Of a stretch of 64,000 nucleotides of DNA, positions 62,211 through 64,000 are shown one piece after another. The position numbers and the translations under genes are program-made. The notes under the pieces were generated by a model. It saw only the letters and a program-made list of their open reading frames with translations. It did not search any database and was not told the DNA's origin. The DNA is taken from assembly GCF_002858805.1 (NCBI RefSeq), contig NZ_PJZI01000019.1:29154-93153 (forward strand), read 5' to 3'. The DNA is from Chimaeribacter arupi (lineage in GTDB: Bacteria; Pseudomonadota; Gammaproteobacteria; Enterobacterales; Enterobacteriaceae). Numbering within the stretch: the stretch's first letter is position 1; each line of letters starts with the position of its first letter.

Positions 62211-63332
62211 TTACCCGGAAAAGTACCAGTAGCCGCGGTTAATCAGCCCGGTCAGCACGGCCAGGAAAGCCGGATTCTGCCACGCCTCGCCCAGTTCTTC
62301 ACGGCCCAGGGTGGTGTAGCGGCACAGCGCATCGGCCGCCGCCGGGTCGGGGGCGTCCAGCCGTTCGCTGTTGACGAAGCAGCGATCGCCGACGCGGATG
62401 ACACGCAAGCCGCTCAGGCGGACCAGCGTTTCGCCTGCCTCGAGCGCGGCGGCGACTTCATCACTGTCATACGGGGGTTCTGCCGGGGCGATGTCCAGCT
62501 CATGGCGCGGCGTGGTGACAAACTGCCCGAGCCACTGGGTAAAGTCATCCGGTTGGTTGATCATCGCGATCATCATGTCGCGCAGGCGCTCCACTTCATG
62601 CGCCTCCATGCAGCCCGGATGCGCCCGGCGAGTTAACGCCGGGTCGCGGTAGTGTTCGCTGCCCAGATCGTTTTCCAGTGCGTAGTCGGCGAAGCTGCTG
62701 ATCAGATCGCGGCCATTCGGCCCGCGGAAGCCCACGGAGTAGTTGAGGGCGGTGTCCAGTGTCTGGCCGTCATGCGGGAAGCCGGGCGGGATGTAGAGGA
62801 TGTCGCCGGGTTCGAGTTCCTCATCAATAATCGGGGTGAACGGGTCCACATGCAGCAGGGCGGGATGCGGGCAGAACTGGCGCATCGGCAGGTTTTCGCC
62901 GACCCGCCAGCGGCGGCGGCCCATGCCCTGGATGATAAAGACGTCGTACTGGTCGATATGCGGCCCGACCCCGCCGCCCGGCACGGAGAAGGAGATCATC
63001 AGGTCATCCAGCCGCCAGTCCGGCAACACACGGAACGGTGTGACCAGCGCCGCCGACGGGAGGTGCCAATGGTTCACCGCCTGCGCCAGCAGCGACCAGC
63101 CGGTTTCCCCGAGGTGGTCAAACGCCTCGAACGGCCCATGCTCCGCCTGCCACTGTCCGTTTTTATAGCTCACCAGCCGGCTATCGACTTCATTCTCCAT
63201 CGCCAGCCCGGCCAGCTCATCCGGCGTAATCGGGTCTGCAAAGTGTTTAAACGCCTGTTTCAGCACCACCGGCCGTTTTTGCCAGTACGTTGTTAAAAAG
63301 TGATCCCAGTCCAGCTCAAGTTGATAATCCAT
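62211..63332 (-). CDS. roxA: 50S ribosomal protein L16 3-hydroxylase RoxA (YcfD)
   Basis: RoxA is an iron- and 2-oxoglutarate-dependent JmjC-type oxygenase that hydroxylates an arginine of ribosomal protein L16. The 373-residue product equals the E. coli length. The iron ligands are His125 and Asp127 in GPHIDQYDV and His187 in GFPHDGQT; the C-terminal winged-helix dimer domain follows. A perfect TATAAT on the minus strand (plus 63365-63370) lies 32 bp upstream of the start and may be its -10. In E. coli this gene lies elsewhere (ycfD), so its position beside galR marks a rearrangement. Confidence 0.96.
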   Translation of the reverse strand: MDYQLELDWDHFLTTYWQKRPVVLKQAFKHFADPITPDELAGLAMENEVDSRLVSYKNGQWQAEHGPFEAFDHLGETGWSLLAQAVNHWHLPSAALVTPFRVLPDWRLDDLMISFSVPGGGVGPHIDQYDVFIIQGMGRRRWRVGENLPMRQFCPHPALLHVDPFTPIIDEELEPGDILYIPPGFPHDGQTLDTALNYSVGFRGPNGRDLISSFADYALENDLGSEHYRDPALTRRAHPGCMEAHEVERLRDMMIAMINQPDDFTQWLGQFVTTPRHELDIAPAEPPYDSDEVAAALEAGETLVRLSGLRVIRVGDRCFVNSERLDAPDPAAADALCRYTTLGREELGEAWQNPAFLAVLTGLINRGYWYFSG

Positions 63333-63480
63333 AACGACGCGCCCATGTGCGAAAAATGAGCCTGATTATAGGGAGCCTCACCCGCCCGCCACCTTGTTAT
63401 GGGTCAAGTCTTCACCGGATGGAATTTTATTCATTTCTGAGAAAAACCAGGAAATTGCAGCGGGATAAACGCCCTGCTTT

Positions 63481-63547
63481 TTCCTGACATACCCAAAGAG
63501 TTGCAGGTTGGCGGCGGCATAAAAATCATTGCCAAGTGGAGCCGCAG
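63481..63547. repeat. 67-bp direct repeat, copy 1 of 3
   Basis: Begins TTCCTGACATACCCAAAGAG, contains GGCATAAAAATCATTGCC (a small inverted repeat GGCA/TGCC) and ends GAGCCGCAG; the similarity to copy 3 continues for about 14 bp (GGCCGGGCGAGCGG). GCGGC and GCCGC inside the unit could extend the stem. The function is unknown. Confidence 0.92.
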
Positions 63548-63589
63548 GGCCGGGCGAGCGGGCAGAAAAAATAAAGTCTCTCCTATTCT

Positions 63590-63656
63590 TTCCTGACATA
63601 CCCAAAGATTTGCAGTCTGGCGGGGGCGTAAAAATCATTGCCGAATGGAGCCGCAG
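63590..63656. repeat. 67-bp direct repeat, copy 2 of 3
   Basis: Same length and ends as copy 1, starting 109 bp further on. It differs by several substitutions (AGATTTGCAG, GGGGGCGTAA). Copies 2 and 3 also share the upstream TATTC. Its right flank lacks the GGCCGGG extension. Confidence 0.92.
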
Positions 63657-63700
63657 TACATGAACACAGCCACGTTCAGCGAAATCCCACGAGCTATTCT

Positions 63701-63767
63701 TTCCTGACATCCCCAAAGAGTTGCAGCCTGGCGGTGGCATAAAAATCATTGCCGAGTGGAGACGCAG
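63701..63767. repeat. 67-bp direct repeat, copy 3 of 3
   Basis: Starts 111 bp after copy 2 and resembles copy 1, with ACATCCCCAAAGAG and GGTGGCATAAAAATC. The right flank GGCCGGGTGAGCGG matches that of copy 1. The 67-bp units plus linkers of about 43 bp give a regular period of about 110 bp. Confidence 0.92.
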
Positions 63768-64000
63768 GGCCGGGTGAGCGGACAGGACGTCCGCGAGAGG
63801 GACAGCCACGCCGGGAGCGTGTCTGCGGCGACCCGAACAGCCTGGAGGCCGAAGGAGGGAACCCGCAGCGCGGGCAATAATTCTGCCGGGGCACCGAACG
63901 CGCGCGGGTGCAGGGCCGGCGCGCCGGCAGGCCCTGCTCGGTTGAGGATCGGATGGCCGGGTAGACAATGACACATAAACAACCGAAACCGACCACCCAT
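63768..64000. other. GC-rich, potentially structured non-coding tail
   Basis: From the third repeat to the window edge the sequence is very GC-rich with many inverted repeats, including GCAGGGCC...GGCCCTGC (about 63910-63937), whose interior GGCGCGCC is itself a palindrome. Several short frames overlap on both strands, but none shows a recognisable family, a convincing ribosome binding site or domain. The far end is cut by the window. Confidence 0.5.

Noticed and set aside
63378..63974. Minus-strand open frame (198 codons) through the three 67-bp repeats
   Set aside because: Its internal repeats (HSAMIF...SLGMSGKN) come from the DNA repeats, two of the three copies are read in one frame and the third in another, and no start signal or known domain is seen.

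Overview
The window is a gene-dense chromosomal segment of a GC-rich member of the Enterobacterales. Nearly every gene is a close counterpart of an Escherichia coli gene, often with the same length and the same overlaps. The gene order departs from E. coli at a few joints, which suggests a Serratia/Yersinia-like or Pectobacteriaceae-like lineage; this is inference and no species is claimed. No phage, insertion sequence or CRISPR array was seen.

Region 1 (1-9.9 kb, minus strand) is the envelope, isoprenoid and translation cluster bamA(partial)-rseP-cdsA-uppS-dxr-frr-pyrH-tsf-rpsB, followed by the divergent plus-strand genes map-glnD-dapD-yaeH (9.9-14.8 kb). rpsB has a long regulatory leader, and terminators separate most of the translation genes.

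Region 2 (14.9-28 kb) joins directly to genes that are far away in E. coli: yqcA-truC-yqcC, the carbon-storage RNA csrB with an upstream UvrY-type palindrome, syd, queF, ppnN, xni, rlmM-ygdD, gcvA with the divergent small RNA gcvB, ygdI, csdA-csdE, tcdA and mltA. Three initiator tRNA-Met genes follow at 28.2-28.6 kb, then amiC and argA, which carries paired ARG boxes.

Region 3 (31.6-57 kb) holds recD-recB-ptrA-recC (overlapping), the pseudopilin genes ppdC-ygdB-ppdB-ppdA, thyA-lgt, ptsP-rppH, a DnaA-box-rich gap matching the position of the DnaA-reactivating site DARS2, then mutH, ygdR, tas and the phospholipid-repair pair aas-lplT.

Region 4 (57-64 kb) is the least conserved part. It has one Omr-type small RNA, a BisC-like molybdopterin oxidoreductase divergent from a class V aminotransferase (both absent here in E. 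coli), galR with its own operator, roxA (ribosomal protein L16 hydroxylase), and a final non-coding stretch with three 67-bp direct repeats at a regular spacing of about 110 bp plus a GC-rich structured tail.

The most notable non-coding content is a set of regulatory RNAs and sites (csrB, gcvB, omr, the rpsB leader, DARS2), an 18-bp tandem repeat between argA and recD, and the unexplained repeats at the right end.
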